NCBI GenBank assembly: GCA_965199815.1
Contig: CBDATE010000034.1
Location: 1 to 64,000, forward strand
Length of the DNA stretch: 64,000 nucleotides
From: Azotimanducus sp965199815
GTDB taxonomy: Bacteria > Pseudomonadota > Gammaproteobacteria > Pseudomonadales > Azotimanducaceae
Direction of reading: 5' to 3'
Notes under the pieces: generated by a model
What the model saw: the letters and a program-made list of their open reading frames with translations, nothing else
What the model was told of the DNA's origin: nothing
The model's database searches: none
Shown: positions 25,718 through 34,773 of the stretch, in pieces
Layout: every line of letters begins with the position of its first letter
Numbering within the stretch: the stretch's first letter is position 1
Position numbers and translations under genes: made by a program

Positions 25718-27204
25718 GCAGCGCGATGGAAGTACACCGCACTGGCGCGCAATCGGATTACCTGCGCGAGGCTCGCAGCGCACGCCCCATGGGGCGAGTG
25801 CGCCATGTGCACTTCGTCGGTGTCGGCGGTGCCGGGATGTGTGGCATCGCGGAAGTGCTGGTGAGCGAAGGCTACAGCGTGTCCGGGTCGGATGTGCAGG
25901 ACAGCACCACTCTGCGTCATCTGGAGCGCGCCGGGGTGCGCGTCTTTGTCGGCCACGATGCCGCGCAGATAGCGGATGCGGATGTGCTGGTGGTATCTGC
26001 CGCGGTACCACCGACCAATGTCGAGATTCTCGCCGCCAGGGCACAGGGCGTAGCGGTCATCCCGCGCGCCGAGATGCTTGGCGAGCTCATGCGCTACCGC
26101 GTCGGTATCGCTGTGGCCGGCACACACGGCAAGACCACCACCACGAGCATGATCGCGGCCATCTTCGAATATGCCGACGAGGACCCGACCTATGTTATCG
26201 GCGGACTCTTGCGTGGACGCAGCGGCAACGCGCGATTCGGGCGCGGGGCGCACCTCATCGCCGAGGCAGACGAGAGCGATGCCTCCTTCCTGCATCTGCT
26301 GCCGCAGCTGGCCGTGCTCACCAACATTGATCGCGATCATCTGTGTGCCTACGATGGCCAGTACGAATCACTCAAGGATGCCTTCATTCGCTTCGGGCAG
26401 CGATTGCCCTTTCACGGTGCCCTCATTGCCTGCGCGGATGATGCGGGTGTGGCTGACATCATTCCCGCGCTCACCCGCCCGATCATCACCTGCGGATTCG
26501 CTGAAGGCCGTGACTATCAGGCCACCAACCTGCGCGTTCGCGGGCTGAACTGGCAGTTCACGGTACGCAGACCCGAGGGCCGTGCGCCGCTTGAAATCGC
26601 GCTGTCTCCGCCGGGGACACACAACGTACTCAACGCCCTGGCGGCGGTGGCTGTTGCCAGCGAACAAGGCGTGAGCGATGAGGCCATTTGCGAGGCCATG
26701 GCGGGATTTCACGGCGTTGACCGACGCTTCGAGATTCATCAGGGGTGCCGCCTGTCGGGCAGGCAGTTCACGCTTATTGACGACTACGGGCATCACCCGC
26801 GCGAGATTGCCGCGGTCATCGACACAGTGCGTCGCATCTGGCCACGCCGACGGCTGGTGATGGCGTTTCAGCCGCACAGATACACGCGCACACAGGATCT
26901 GTTTGATGCATTCGTGGAAGTTCTGTCTCGCGTGGACATGCTCATTCTGCTCGCTACCTACCCGGCTGGCGAGCAGGCGGTGGCTGGTGCCGAAAGCCAG
27001 GATCTCTTCATGGCCTTGTGCACACGCGGTGCGCGTCTGAAGAAATGTATCGCGCGCACTCCGGAAGATGCGGTGGAAGCCTTGCACTCGCTGATCGCCG
27101 AGGATGATCTGCTGCTGGTGCAGGGCGCTGGCAGTGTCAACCGCATCACCGAAACCCTCAGCACATCCCCGGTCCGTACGGGCACCGGAATGGAGGCTCG
27201 CTGA
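25714..27204 (+). CDS. murC: UDP-N-acetylmuramate:L-alanine ligase MurC
   Basis: A 496-residue Mur ligase adding the first L-alanine. VGVGGAGMCGIAEVL is near residues 35-49. The ATP motif AGTHGKTTTT is at 135-144, ADESDASFLHLLP and NIDRDHLCAYDG follow. DDYGHHPREIAAVID and AFQPHRYTRT are the typical C-terminal motifs. The first 28 residues are an ordinary variable extension. It overlaps ftsW by 4 nt and ftsQ by 1 nt. murB and ddlB, usual neighbours between murC and ftsQ, are absent. Confidence 0.97.
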   Translation: MSSAMEVHRTGAQSDYLREARSARPMGRVRHVHFVGVGGAGMCGIAEVLVSEGYSVSGSDVQDSTTLRHLERAGVRVFVGHDAAQIADADVLVVSAAVPPTNVEILAARAQGVAVIPRAEMLGELMRYRVGIAVAGTHGKTTTTSMIAAIFEYADEDPTYVIGGLLRGRSGNARFGRGAHLIAEADESDASFLHLLPQLAVLTNIDRDHLCAYDGQYESLKDAFIRFGQRLPFHGALIACADDAGVADIIPALTRPIITCGFAEGRDYQATNLRVRGLNWQFTVRRPEGRAPLEIALSPPGTHNVLNALAAVAVASEQGVSDEAICEAMAGFHGVDRRFEIHQGCRLSGRQFTLIDDYGHHPREIAAVIDTVRRIWPRRRLVMAFQPHRYTRTQDLFDAFVEVLSRVDMLILLATYPAGEQAVAGAESQDLFMALCTRGARLKKCIARTPEDAVEALHSLIAEDDLLLVQGAGSVNRITETLSTSPVRTGTGMEAR

Positions 27205-27962
27205 TGTCTGCTCGCACCACAAGCAGCGGGTGGGGCGGGCTGATTGCCGCCCTCGCGCTCGCCGTGCTGTTCCTGTGTCTGGAGATGGGTCGGCTGTATC
27301 TGGCGAGCGGCATCAAGATTCGCGTGGAGGGCAATTTGTCTGCGCAGGAGCGCGAACAGCTCGGGGCCGTGCTGCGCCCCTGGTTGCAGACCCAGGTGTT
27401 CACGCTGGATACCGAGGAGCTTGCGCGCGAAGTCGGTTCGCTTCCCTGGGTAGGTGCCATAGAGGTTCGCCCGATCGGTATCAAACGCATATCCGTGAAG
27501 CTGTCGCACAGCTTGAGTAACAAGCTCACCAAATCGGAACGAACGCTCATCAATACGCTCGGCGGTCTGGTGGCGGGCAGTGACGTGCCGGTTACCATTG
27601 CCCGCGATCAGATCGACCTGCAGTTGCTCGGCGACAATGCCTCGGCACGGGAGTTCGTGTTTCTGACCTTTGATGTCATGCTTGAAGGTCTGGAGCTTGA
27701 ACTGGAATCCGTCGAGATAAGTCCGTCCGGGCATGTGCAGCTCGAGATCGATGCAGACAAGACGCTTGTGCTTGGCGCGAGCGAACCCTATGCCCGCCTG
27801 CACAGATTCGCGCGCATCTATCGAGCCGCCCTGCAGGACGACTGGGCACGAGCGGAGCAGGTGGATACGCGCTATCACGACGGCGTGTCGGTGCGCTGGC
27901 GGCACGCCGGCTTCGCCGCCGAGGGTGGTGCGCCGTTGCCAACCGGATTGAGCACACCATGA
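27204..27962 (+). CDS. ftsQ: cell division protein FtsQ
   Basis: A 252-residue bitopic protein. One membrane span (about residues 11-30, GLIAALALAVLFLCLEMG) is followed by a POTRA domain beginning IKIRVEGNLSAQEREQL and the beta domain. WVGAIEVRPIGIKRISVKL corresponds to the conserved strand motif that follows POTRA. FtsQ recruits FtsL and FtsB. The identification rests on layout, a recognisable POTRA/FtsQ pattern, and position before ftsA. The start shares one base with the murC stop (TGATG); the end overlaps ftsA as ATGA. Confidence 0.92.
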   Translation: MSARTTSSGWGGLIAALALAVLFLCLEMGRLYLASGIKIRVEGNLSAQEREQLGAVLRPWLQTQVFTLDTEELAREVGSLPWVGAIEVRPIGIKRISVKLSHSLSNKLTKSERTLINTLGGLVAGSDVPVTIARDQIDLQLLGDNASAREFVFLTFDVMLEGLELELESVEISPSGHVQLEIDADKTLVLGASEPYARLHRFARIYRAALQDDWARAEQVDTRYHDGVSVRWRHAGFAAEGGAPLPTGLSTP

Positions 27963-29203
27963 CCATCCTCACCAGTCTCGACATAGGTACGCACAAGATC
28001 GTGGCCATCATGGGTCGGCTGCGAGCGGACGGGGAGGTGGAGATCATCGGTGTTGGACATCAGGATTCCACCGGCCTCAAGCGTGGTGAAGTGGTGGACA
28101 TAGATACCACGGTGGATGCCATTCGTTCGGCCATCCGCGGTGTCGAGTATTCGGCTGGTGTGGACAGCGGCAGCGTCACCGGTGTCACGGCGGGCATTGC
28201 CGGCAGTCATGTGCGTTCCAGCCATGCTGATGGCCGGGTGAAGATCTCCGCCAGGGAAGTCAGCGCGCAGGATGTGGAGGCGGTCGTGGACACCGCCAGC
28301 GCCATCGACATCGGGTTGGGTGAGCGCATGTTGCATGTCCTGCCGCGCACCTTCACGGTTGATCGCGCCACCGGTGTCACGCAACCCATCGGCATGTGTG
28401 GCAAGCAATTGGGGGTCGGGCTGCTGCTGGTGACTTGCGCCGACTCGGCCGCGCGCAATATCGAGAAGTGTGTACGTACCTGTAGCATGAAGGTGGAATC
28501 GCTGGTGCTCGAACAGATTGCGTCGAGTCGCGCGGTGCTGGATCAGGACGAGAAGGCGCTCGGCGTATGCGTCGTCGATATTGGAGGGGGTACCACCGAT
28601 ATCGCCGTCTATCTTGATGGCGCGCTCGAGTATGTGGGGGTCATTCCCATCGCCGGGGATCAGATAACGCGCGACATTGCGCATGCCTTGAGAACTCCCA
28701 TGCGCGTGGCGGAAACGATCAAGGAGCAGCATGGCTCCGCCATGGCGCGTGATGTACGTACTGACGAAATGGTGTATGTCGAGGGCGTGGGCGGGCGTAT
28801 CGGCGGTGAAATCCAGCGCCAGGTGCTTGCCGAAGTGGTGCAGGCGCGGTATCTGGAACTCTTTTCCCTGATCAAGGAACAGCTGGTCAGCGAAGGGCTG
28901 CTGGGGCGATTGAGCGCCGGCCTGGTGCTCACCGGCGGTTCGGCGAGCATGGAGGGCTGCATCAAGCTGGCTGAGCGCCACTTTGAAATGGCCGTGCGCC
29001 GCGGCATGCCGACTCAGAAGTACGGAGTTCGCGTCATGATGCAGGACCCCAGGTTCTCGACCGGTGTCGGACTTCTGCTGCATCGCGCGGACGCATTGCG
29101 TGCGCGTGAGGCGCAAACCGGCGGCAAACGTTCATTTCTCTCTCGCCTCACACGGCTGTTTCGGCCTGTGACGCACAAATCCATGATTTTTCAAGGTCAT
29201 TAA
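27959..29203 (+). CDS. ftsA: cell division actin-like ATPase FtsA
   Basis: A 414-residue actin-fold protein that tethers FtsZ to the membrane. LTSLDIGTHKIVAIMG is the phosphate-1 motif. VVDIGGGTTDIAVYLDG is phosphate-2, and LVLTGGSASMEGC the adenosine motif. The C terminus has a positively charged amphipathic segment (GGKRSFLSRLTRLFRPV) that acts as the membrane-targeting helix in the family, followed by a short tail. The start overlaps ftsQ as ATGA. A 57-bp gap separates it from ftsZ. Confidence 0.97.
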   Translation: MTILTSLDIGTHKIVAIMGRLRADGEVEIIGVGHQDSTGLKRGEVVDIDTTVDAIRSAIRGVEYSAGVDSGSVTGVTAGIAGSHVRSSHADGRVKISAREVSAQDVEAVVDTASAIDIGLGERMLHVLPRTFTVDRATGVTQPIGMCGKQLGVGLLLVTCADSAARNIEKCVRTCSMKVESLVLEQIASSRAVLDQDEKALGVCVVDIGGGTTDIAVYLDGALEYVGVIPIAGDQITRDIAHALRTPMRVAETIKEQHGSAMARDVRTDEMVYVEGVGGRIGGEIQRQVLAEVVQARYLELFSLIKEQLVSEGLLGRLSAGLVLTGGSASMEGCIKLAERHFEMAVRRGMPTQKYGVRVMMQDPRFSTGVGLLLHRADALRAREAQTGGKRSFLSRLTRLFRPVTHKSMIFQGH

Positions 29204-29260
29204 CGCACATCCCCCGGCTTTCAAGGCCATCAACACAACACGTTCACAGGAGACACTCTC

Positions 29261-30451
29261 ATGTCACAAATATTCGTCGTCGAAGATTCGGAGCCGCAGA
29301 ACGCCATCATCAAGGTGATGGGTGTCGGCGGCGGGGGCGGCAATGCCGTCAACCACATGCACACCAGCGGCATGTCCGAGGTCAGTTTTCTGGCTTTGAA
29401 TACAGATGTCAGCCATCTTGCCACCCTCAATGTACCTACGCTGGCTCTCGGCAGGCAGCGAGACAGCGGTCTGGGGGCGGGGACAAACCCGGAAGTGGGG
29501 AGGCAAGCCGCGGAAGAATCGGTGCAGGACATAGAGTCGCACCTGTCGCAGGCGGACATGCTGTTCATTGCCGCTGGAATGGGCGGCGGTACGGGGACGG
29601 GCGCAGCGCCGGTTGTAGCGCGGCTCGCGCGCGAGCGCGGCATTCTCACGGTGGCGGTGGTTGCCATGCCCTTCAGTTGGGAGAAGCGCACCAAGGTGGC
29701 GGAAGAAGGCATCGAGAAGCTGACCACCTCGGTGGATTCGATCATCGTCATCAGTAACGACAAGGTCTTCGAGGTGCACAAGGATGCGAACATGGACGAT
29801 GCCTACGCGAAAGCAGACGATGTGCTCTGTACAGCGGTTGGCGGCATCTCCGATCTGGTGATGAAGACCGGCAAGATCAATGTGGATTTCGCTGACCTGT
29901 CGCGCATCATGCGCGGCAGTGGCAAGGCGCTCATCGGCGTGGGCGAGGCAAGGAACGAGGTCGGGGACGAGGCAAAGGATTCAAATCGCGCCAGGGAGGC
30001 GGCGGAGGCCGCCATGTCGAGTCCGTTGCTGGAAAATGTGGACATGAAGGGCGCGACTGGCCTGCTGGTGAACGTGACTTCCGGGCGCGACCTCAAGTTG
30101 AAGGAGTATGGAGAGATCAACACGACGGTCAGCGAACACGCCGCCGAGTCGGCGCAGATCATCTGCGGCTGGGTCATTGATGATGAGATGGAGGGTTCGG
30201 TGCGGGTAACCATCGTGGTCACAGTGCCGCATTCGGACACGGAGCATCAGGGGCATACCCCCGTCACGCGCAACGAGCGAGGCGAACGCGACTATTCAGC
30301 GCTCGATACGCCTATTACGTCACGTTCGCGGGTCAAGTTGCCGCGTCCACCGGAAGGTGTCCCTCGGCCTGTGGCGCACAACAATTCGAGCGACATAGTG
30401 CCCGTGACAGACCCTCGGTGGACTGATGTGCGCGCCTATATCAGCCGATAA
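29261..30451 (+). CDS. ftsZ: cell division GTPase FtsZ with divergent C-terminal peptide
   Basis: A 396-residue tubulin homologue that forms the Z ring. IKVMGVGGGGGNAVNHM is near residue 17, the GTP signature GGGTGTG at 108-114, and the T7 catalytic loop NVDFAD at 207-212. The linker is basic and proline-rich (about 330-385). The final peptide that docks FtsA and ZipA usually reads like DIPAFLRKQ; here the protein ends TDPRWTDVRAYISR, so the aligned core is DVRAYISR, with Arg for the conserved proline. A ribosome site CAGGAGA lies 8 nt before the ATG. It is the last gene of the operon; lpxC does not follow. Confidence 0.97.
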   Translation: MSQIFVVEDSEPQNAIIKVMGVGGGGGNAVNHMHTSGMSEVSFLALNTDVSHLATLNVPTLALGRQRDSGLGAGTNPEVGRQAAEESVQDIESHLSQADMLFIAAGMGGGTGTGAAPVVARLARERGILTVAVVAMPFSWEKRTKVAEEGIEKLTTSVDSIIVISNDKVFEVHKDANMDDAYAKADDVLCTAVGGISDLVMKTGKINVDFADLSRIMRGSGKALIGVGEARNEVGDEAKDSNRAREAAEAAMSSPLLENVDMKGATGLLVNVTSGRDLKLKEYGEINTTVSEHAAESAQIICGWVIDDEMEGSVRVTIVVTVPHSDTEHQGHTPVTRNERGERDYSALDTPITSRSRVKLPRPPEGVPRPVAHNNSSDIVPVTDPRWTDVRAYISR

Positions 30452-30555
30452 CCGAGGGTACCGGTCGATGAGCGGATGCCGGGCGATGCTGGCCGCGAAG
30501 TGGGTGCTGTTCGATGCGTGAAGGTTTGCCGGGGCTGGAGTGTCGGCTCGCTGGG

Positions 30556-30909
30556 TCACTTCGCAGGCAACTTGTTCGCGCCGGCTTCCGGTGCGCCCGA
30601 GGAATTGATACTCCATTTGCTGATGGTGCAGAAGTCGCCAAGCCGCTGCAATCGTGGCAATATGTGGGGTTGCAGATACCTGAGCCTTGTGGCCACGGAG
30701 GAATTATCCGCAAGCAGTGTCAGTACGCGACCGTCATGACCGGCTACCCGGCATCTGCGGGCAATGCCCAGCGGCAGGAAAGCCCTGAATTGCTCGCTCA
30801 GGTGTTCGAGCCGCCGTGCCTCGCCAATCAGTTGTTGAACGCGACTGGCGTGGCGTTTGCGGTGAGTGGTGGCTGGAGTCAGTAGCGAGTCGATCGAGCG
30901 AATGGCCAA
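30556..30909 (-). CDS. dciA: DUF721 / DciA-family replicative helicase operator
   Basis: About 117 residues of a DUF721-family protein: RVQQLIGEARRLEHLSEQ, then PLGIARRCRVAGHDG and SSVATRLRYLQPHILPRL. These match the conserved helix-strand core of DciA, the helicase loader ancestral to DnaC/DnaI, which brings DnaB to the origin. The place between ftsZ and secA, opposite to an M23 peptidase gene, is that of the Pseudomonas homologue. No ATG is well placed; a TTG at 30909 (MAIRSIDSLL) with GGAAA upstream is the best start, since the open frame further upstream is out of character. That start overlaps the 5' end of the M23 gene head to head, so the boundary is uncertain. Confidence 0.78.
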   Translation of the reverse strand: MAIRSIDSLLTPATTHRKRHASRVQQLIGEARRLEHLSEQFRAFLPLGIARRCRVAGHDGRVLTLLADNSSVATRLRYLQPHILPRLQRLGDFCTISKWSINSSGAPEAGANKLPAK

Positions 30910-31912
30910 GCGACATTTTCCAGGATTGCTGAAGGGGCCAGTGTACCTTGAGCTTGCCGTCGAATCAGCGAAGGGTCGTCGATTCTCCTTGCGTCTGCGG
31001 CGACGGACGCTGTACGCCACCTTCCTGTTGTTTGCGGGCAGTCTCCTCGTGCTGGCGACGGCGCTCAATCGGGTGAGCATGCATTACGACGGGCCCATGG
31101 CCAGCGAAGCGACGCTCGGGCACTGGGAAGCGCAGATGCAGGCGCAACATCAGCAGATTGATCGCCTGCGCCGGGAATCTTATTACGCGGTCGAAGATCT
31201 GGTGTTGCGTGTGCGCGACCTGGAAGTCGGCCTGCGCAATGTGGAATCTCTCGGGGAACATATGCTGGAAGAAGTCGGCATCAAGGTTGATGGTTTCGAC
31301 ATGCGCCGCTCGAAGATAGGCGGCACAGGTGGCTTGCCTCCATCGGAAAACCCGACGCTTGTCGTTGAAGCGCAGGAAATTTATGCCACCCTGGAATCGG
31401 CGCGCGAACTCGAGGCGCTACTCGAGATCAGAGGTCGGCAGTTGCAAGTGCTGCGGTCACTGGTGTTTGGCGCTCATGTGGAAGATGCGCGCGACAGGGT
31501 TTCGGGTTGGCCAGTAGCGGAAGGCTGGATTTCCTCGGGATACGGACGCAGGCGCGACCCCTTCACACAGCAGATGGCGTTTCATGCCGGCATGGACTTT
31601 GGCGCTCGATTCAGTCACGACATCATCGCCACCGGCATGGGTGTGGTGACCTTCGTTGGCCGCTCGAGGAACTATGGAAATTATGTGGAGATTGCTCACG
31701 GGCAGGGCTTGAGCACCCTCTATGCCCATGCCAGAAGCATCAGCGTTTCACCGGGAGATGTGGTTGAGAAGGGGCAGGTCATTGGCGAGGTCGGCAGTAC
31801 CGGACGCAGCACGGGGACACATGTGCACTACGAGGTGATTCAGGATGGCAAGCGACTGAATCCCTGGTCGTTCGTCCAGTCCACACAACTGGCCGATGCG
31901 AGTGGGCGTTGA
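30902..31912 (+). CDS. M23-family peptidase, membrane anchored
   Basis: A 336-residue protein with a cytoplasmic basic stretch, one membrane span near residues 37-55 (ATFLLFAGSLLVLATAL), and a coiled-coil-like region (about 70-125). The C-terminal M23/LytM domain has zinc ligands HAGMDFG (His and Asp) and the catalytic HVHYEV (His-x-His); all metal ligands are present, so it should be an active peptidoglycan endopeptidase rather than an EnvC/NlpD-type degenerate activator. The same gene precedes secA in Pseudomonas. The ATG at 30902 (MAKRHFPGLL) is preferred over an earlier GTG at 30866; a later GTG at 30940 would avoid overlap with dciA. Confidence 0.88.
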   Translation: MAKRHFPGLLKGPVYLELAVESAKGRRFSLRLRRRTLYATFLLFAGSLLVLATALNRVSMHYDGPMASEATLGHWEAQMQAQHQQIDRLRRESYYAVEDLVLRVRDLEVGLRNVESLGEHMLEEVGIKVDGFDMRRSKIGGTGGLPPSENPTLVVEAQEIYATLESARELEALLEIRGRQLQVLRSLVFGAHVEDARDRVSGWPVAEGWISSGYGRRRDPFTQQMAFHAGMDFGARFSHDIIATGMGVVTFVGRSRNYGNYVEIAHGQGLSTLYAHARSISVSPGDVVEKGQVIGEVGSTGRSTGTHVHYEVIQDGKRLNPWSFVQSTQLADASGR

Positions 31913-31957
31913 TCAAGTTCACGCATGGATTTGATCGGAATACACCTGCGGAAGTTC

Positions 31958-31963
31958 TATAAT
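31958..31963 (+). promoter_or_regulatory. candidate secA promoter -10 box
   Basis: A perfect TATAAT 20 bp before the preferred secA start. TTGATC at 31931 is a possible -35 but would give a 21-bp spacer, and nothing better is seen at 17 bp. Transcription from here would give a leader of only about 14 nt. Confidence 0.4.
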
Positions 31964-31983
31964 TCGACCCTACCAAGGTGTCG

Positions 31984-34773
31984 ATGCAGAGCAAGGGCGT
32001 GCAAGTGGGAAATCTGTTCAAAGCCCTGATCGGCTCCAGAAATGAACGCGAACTCAAGCGCATGCGTGCAATCGGCGCGAAGAGTACTGATCTCGAAGTG
32101 GCCATGCAGGCGCTGTCCGATGAGCAGCTCGCTGAAATCGGGCCTTCGCTGAAGGCCAGGGTGGCCGCCGGGAGCACACTTGAAGCCGTGTTGCCGGAGT
32201 GTTTTGCCGCGGTACGGGAGTCGGCCAGACGCTCTCGCAACATGCGGCACTTTGATGTGCAGCTCCTCGGAGGTATTGCCTTGCACGAGGGCCGCATCGC
32301 CGAAATGCGCACCGGCGAGGGCAAGACACTGGTGGCCACATTGCCCGCGGCGCTCAATGCGCTGTCCGGGCAGAATGTGCACATAGTCACGGTGAACGAC
32401 TATCTCGCGCGGCGCGATGCCGAGTGGATGGCACCCGTCTATCAGGGCATTGGCATCACTGTGGGGGTCATTCAATCAGGACAGCCCGTATCCGGGAAGC
32501 GGGTGGCCTATGCTGCTGATGTCACCTACGGCACCAACAACGAATTCGGGTTCGACTACCTGCGCGACAACATGGCCTTTGCCGCCAGTGAACGGGTGCA
32601 GAGGGGCCTGAGTTACGCGATTGTCGATGAGGTGGATTCCATCCTGATCGACGAGGCGAGAACCCCGCTCATCATTTCCGGTCCCTCCGAGCGCAGCACC
32701 GAACTCTACCTGCACATGAATGAGATTGCGCCACGGCTCAAGCGTCAGATTGGCGGTTCCTCGGATGAAGACGAACTCATCGAGGAGGGGGATTTTCTCA
32801 TCGACGAGAAGAATCGTCAGGTGGAGTTGACCGAGCCGGGTCACGCAGCCGTCGAGCAGCGCCTGCAGGCGCTTGGGCTGCTGGCATCTGACGACAGCCT
32901 CTATGCCGCACACAATCTCGCGCTCCTGCACCATGTGCACACCGCCCTCAAGGCGCATGTGCTGTTCAAGCGCGATGTCGAATATATCGTGCAGAACGGA
33001 CAAATCGTCATAGTCGATGAGCACACCGGCAGAACCATGCCCGGTCGGCGCTGGTCGGATGGCATACATCAGGCGGTGGAAGCCAAGGAGGGTGTGGCGA
33101 TTCAGCAGGAGAGCCAGACGCTCGCATCTACTACTTTCCAGAACTACTTTCGCCTGTTCGACAAGCTCGCGGGCATGACCGGTACGGCGGATACCGAAGC
33201 CTTTGAATTCAAGCAGATCTACGGCCTTGATGTGGTGGTAATTCCTACGCACAAGCCGATGATTCGGGACGACCGGCACGATCTGGTGTATTGCTCCACG
33301 AATGAGAAATACGATGCCATCGTCAAGGATGTGCTTGATTGCCGGGAGCGCGGTCAGCCGGTGCTCGTGGGTACTGTGTCAATCGAATCGTCCGAGAGGC
33401 TGTCGAGAGAACTCAACCGACGCAAGATTCCGCACAAGGTGCTGAATGCCAAGCAGCACGAACGGGAAGCGGAAGTGGTCGCCCAGGCGGGCCGTGGCGG
33501 GGCGGTGACCATCGCCACCAATATGGCGGGACGCGGCACGGACATTGTGCTTGGCGGCAATTCGCAGGTGCTCCGCGAAGACGGGGAAGCGAGCCCGGGT
33601 GCGCGCGAAGCGGCGCATCTTGCCTGGCAGGAAGAGCACAACCGGGTGCTGGAGGCGGGTGGACTGCACATCATCGGCACCGAGCGACACGAATCGCGAC
33701 GCATCGACAACCAGTTGCGTGGCCGTTCGGGCAGGCAGGGAGACCCTGGGTCTTCGGCTTTCTACCTGTCGCTTGAAGATAATCTGATGCGCATATTTCT
33801 CTCGCCGCGCATGGGCGAGATGTTCCGGTCGCTCGCGGGCGAGAGTGGCGAGGCGATTTCGCATCGCTCGCTGGACAAGTCCATCGAACGCGCCCAGCGC
33901 AAGGTGGAAGGGCGCAACTTCGATGTGCGCAAGAACCTGCTCGAGTTCGATGATGTGGCAAATGACCAGCGTCAGGTGATTTATTCGCAGCGCAACGAGC
34001 TCATGGAGTCCGAGAATATCTCGGAGACGGTGGAACTCATTCGGGACGAGGTAGTGACGAATCTGGTGCGCGGCTACGTGCCGGCGGAGAGCATCGAAGA
34101 GCAGTGGGATATTGACGGACTGCAACAGGCGCTTCGCACCGAGCTTGCCGATCAGATTGCCGTTGCCGACTGGGTGCGAGATGAGCAGGAACTGACTTCG
34201 GAGATGCTCCTGGAGCGCATCAAGCAACATGCCAATGAGCGCTATTCGCAGCGAAAGCAGGATTGGCGGGATGCGGGTGTGGACCCCGATCTGGTCGAAA
34301 AGCAGATCATGCTTCAAGTGCTTGATGAGCGCTGGAAGAAGCATCTGGCCAACATGGACTACCTGCGACAGAGCATCCATCTGCGCGCCTACGCGCAGAA
34401 GCAGCCGAAACAGGAGTACAAGCGGGAGTCCTTCGAGTTGTTTTCGGAGTTGCTGGAGAACATCAAGCTCGACTTTGTGCGCCTCATCACGCGCCTGAAA
34501 ATCGAGCCACGCGAGGATATCGAGGCGCGTGAACGCGAACGCCGCAGTGCTGCCAGTGCATCCATGCGCTATTCGCACGATGCCTCTCGTCAGGCCGATG
34601 AGCGCAGGCGGGTGAAAAGGCCGCTGGCGGCGCGCAAGACGCGCTCCAATGTCGCCAATTTCGCTCGTGCGGAACGCAAGATCGGGCGCAATGAGCCGTG
34701 CCCTTGTGGTTCGGGCAGGAAGTACAAGCATTGCCACGGGATGGCTGGAAAGAGCGAGCAGCAAGCCTTGTGA
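31984..34773 (+). CDS. secA: preprotein translocase ATPase SecA
   Basis: A 929-residue motor that pushes preproteins through SecYEG. Walker A MRTGEGKT lies near residue 108. The helicase-like motifs VDEVDSILIDEARTPLIISG and TNMAGRGTDIVLGG (motif V region) are intact, with QLRGRSGRQGDPG as the last motif. The C terminus ends in the zinc finger CPCGSGRKYKHCHG (CxC...CH), used for SecB and phospholipid contact. An ATG at 31984 with AAGG five bases upstream was preferred to the GTG at 31978. The stop overlaps the argJ GTG, so the two are coupled. Confidence 0.97.
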   Translation: MQSKGVQVGNLFKALIGSRNERELKRMRAIGAKSTDLEVAMQALSDEQLAEIGPSLKARVAAGSTLEAVLPECFAAVRESARRSRNMRHFDVQLLGGIALHEGRIAEMRTGEGKTLVATLPAALNALSGQNVHIVTVNDYLARRDAEWMAPVYQGIGITVGVIQSGQPVSGKRVAYAADVTYGTNNEFGFDYLRDNMAFAASERVQRGLSYAIVDEVDSILIDEARTPLIISGPSERSTELYLHMNEIAPRLKRQIGGSSDEDELIEEGDFLIDEKNRQVELTEPGHAAVEQRLQALGLLASDDSLYAAHNLALLHHVHTALKAHVLFKRDVEYIVQNGQIVIVDEHTGRTMPGRRWSDGIHQAVEAKEGVAIQQESQTLASTTFQNYFRLFDKLAGMTGTADTEAFEFKQIYGLDVVVIPTHKPMIRDDRHDLVYCSTNEKYDAIVKDVLDCRERGQPVLVGTVSIESSERLSRELNRRKIPHKVLNAKQHEREAEVVAQAGRGGAVTIATNMAGRGTDIVLGGNSQVLREDGEASPGAREAAHLAWQEEHNRVLEAGGLHIIGTERHESRRIDNQLRGRSGRQGDPGSSAFYLSLEDNLMRIFLSPRMGEMFRSLAGESGEAISHRSLDKSIERAQRKVEGRNFDVRKNLLEFDDVANDQRQVIYSQRNELMESENISETVELIRDEVVTNLVRGYVPAESIEEQWDIDGLQQALRTELADQIAVADWVRDEQELTSEMLLERIKQHANERYSQRKQDWRDAGVDPDLVEKQIMLQVLDERWKKHLANMDYLRQSIHLRAYAQKQPKQEYKRESFELFSELLENIKLDFVRLITRLKIEPREDIEARERERRSAASASMRYSHDASRQADERRRVKRPLAARKTRSNVANFARAERKIGRNEPCPCGSGRKYKHCHGMAGKSEQQAL

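Noticed and set aside
30514..30885. Plus-strand open frame of 123 codons between ftsZ and the M23 gene
   Set aside because: The minus strand encodes a convincing DUF721/DciA protein over the same bases; the plus-strand frame has no family features.
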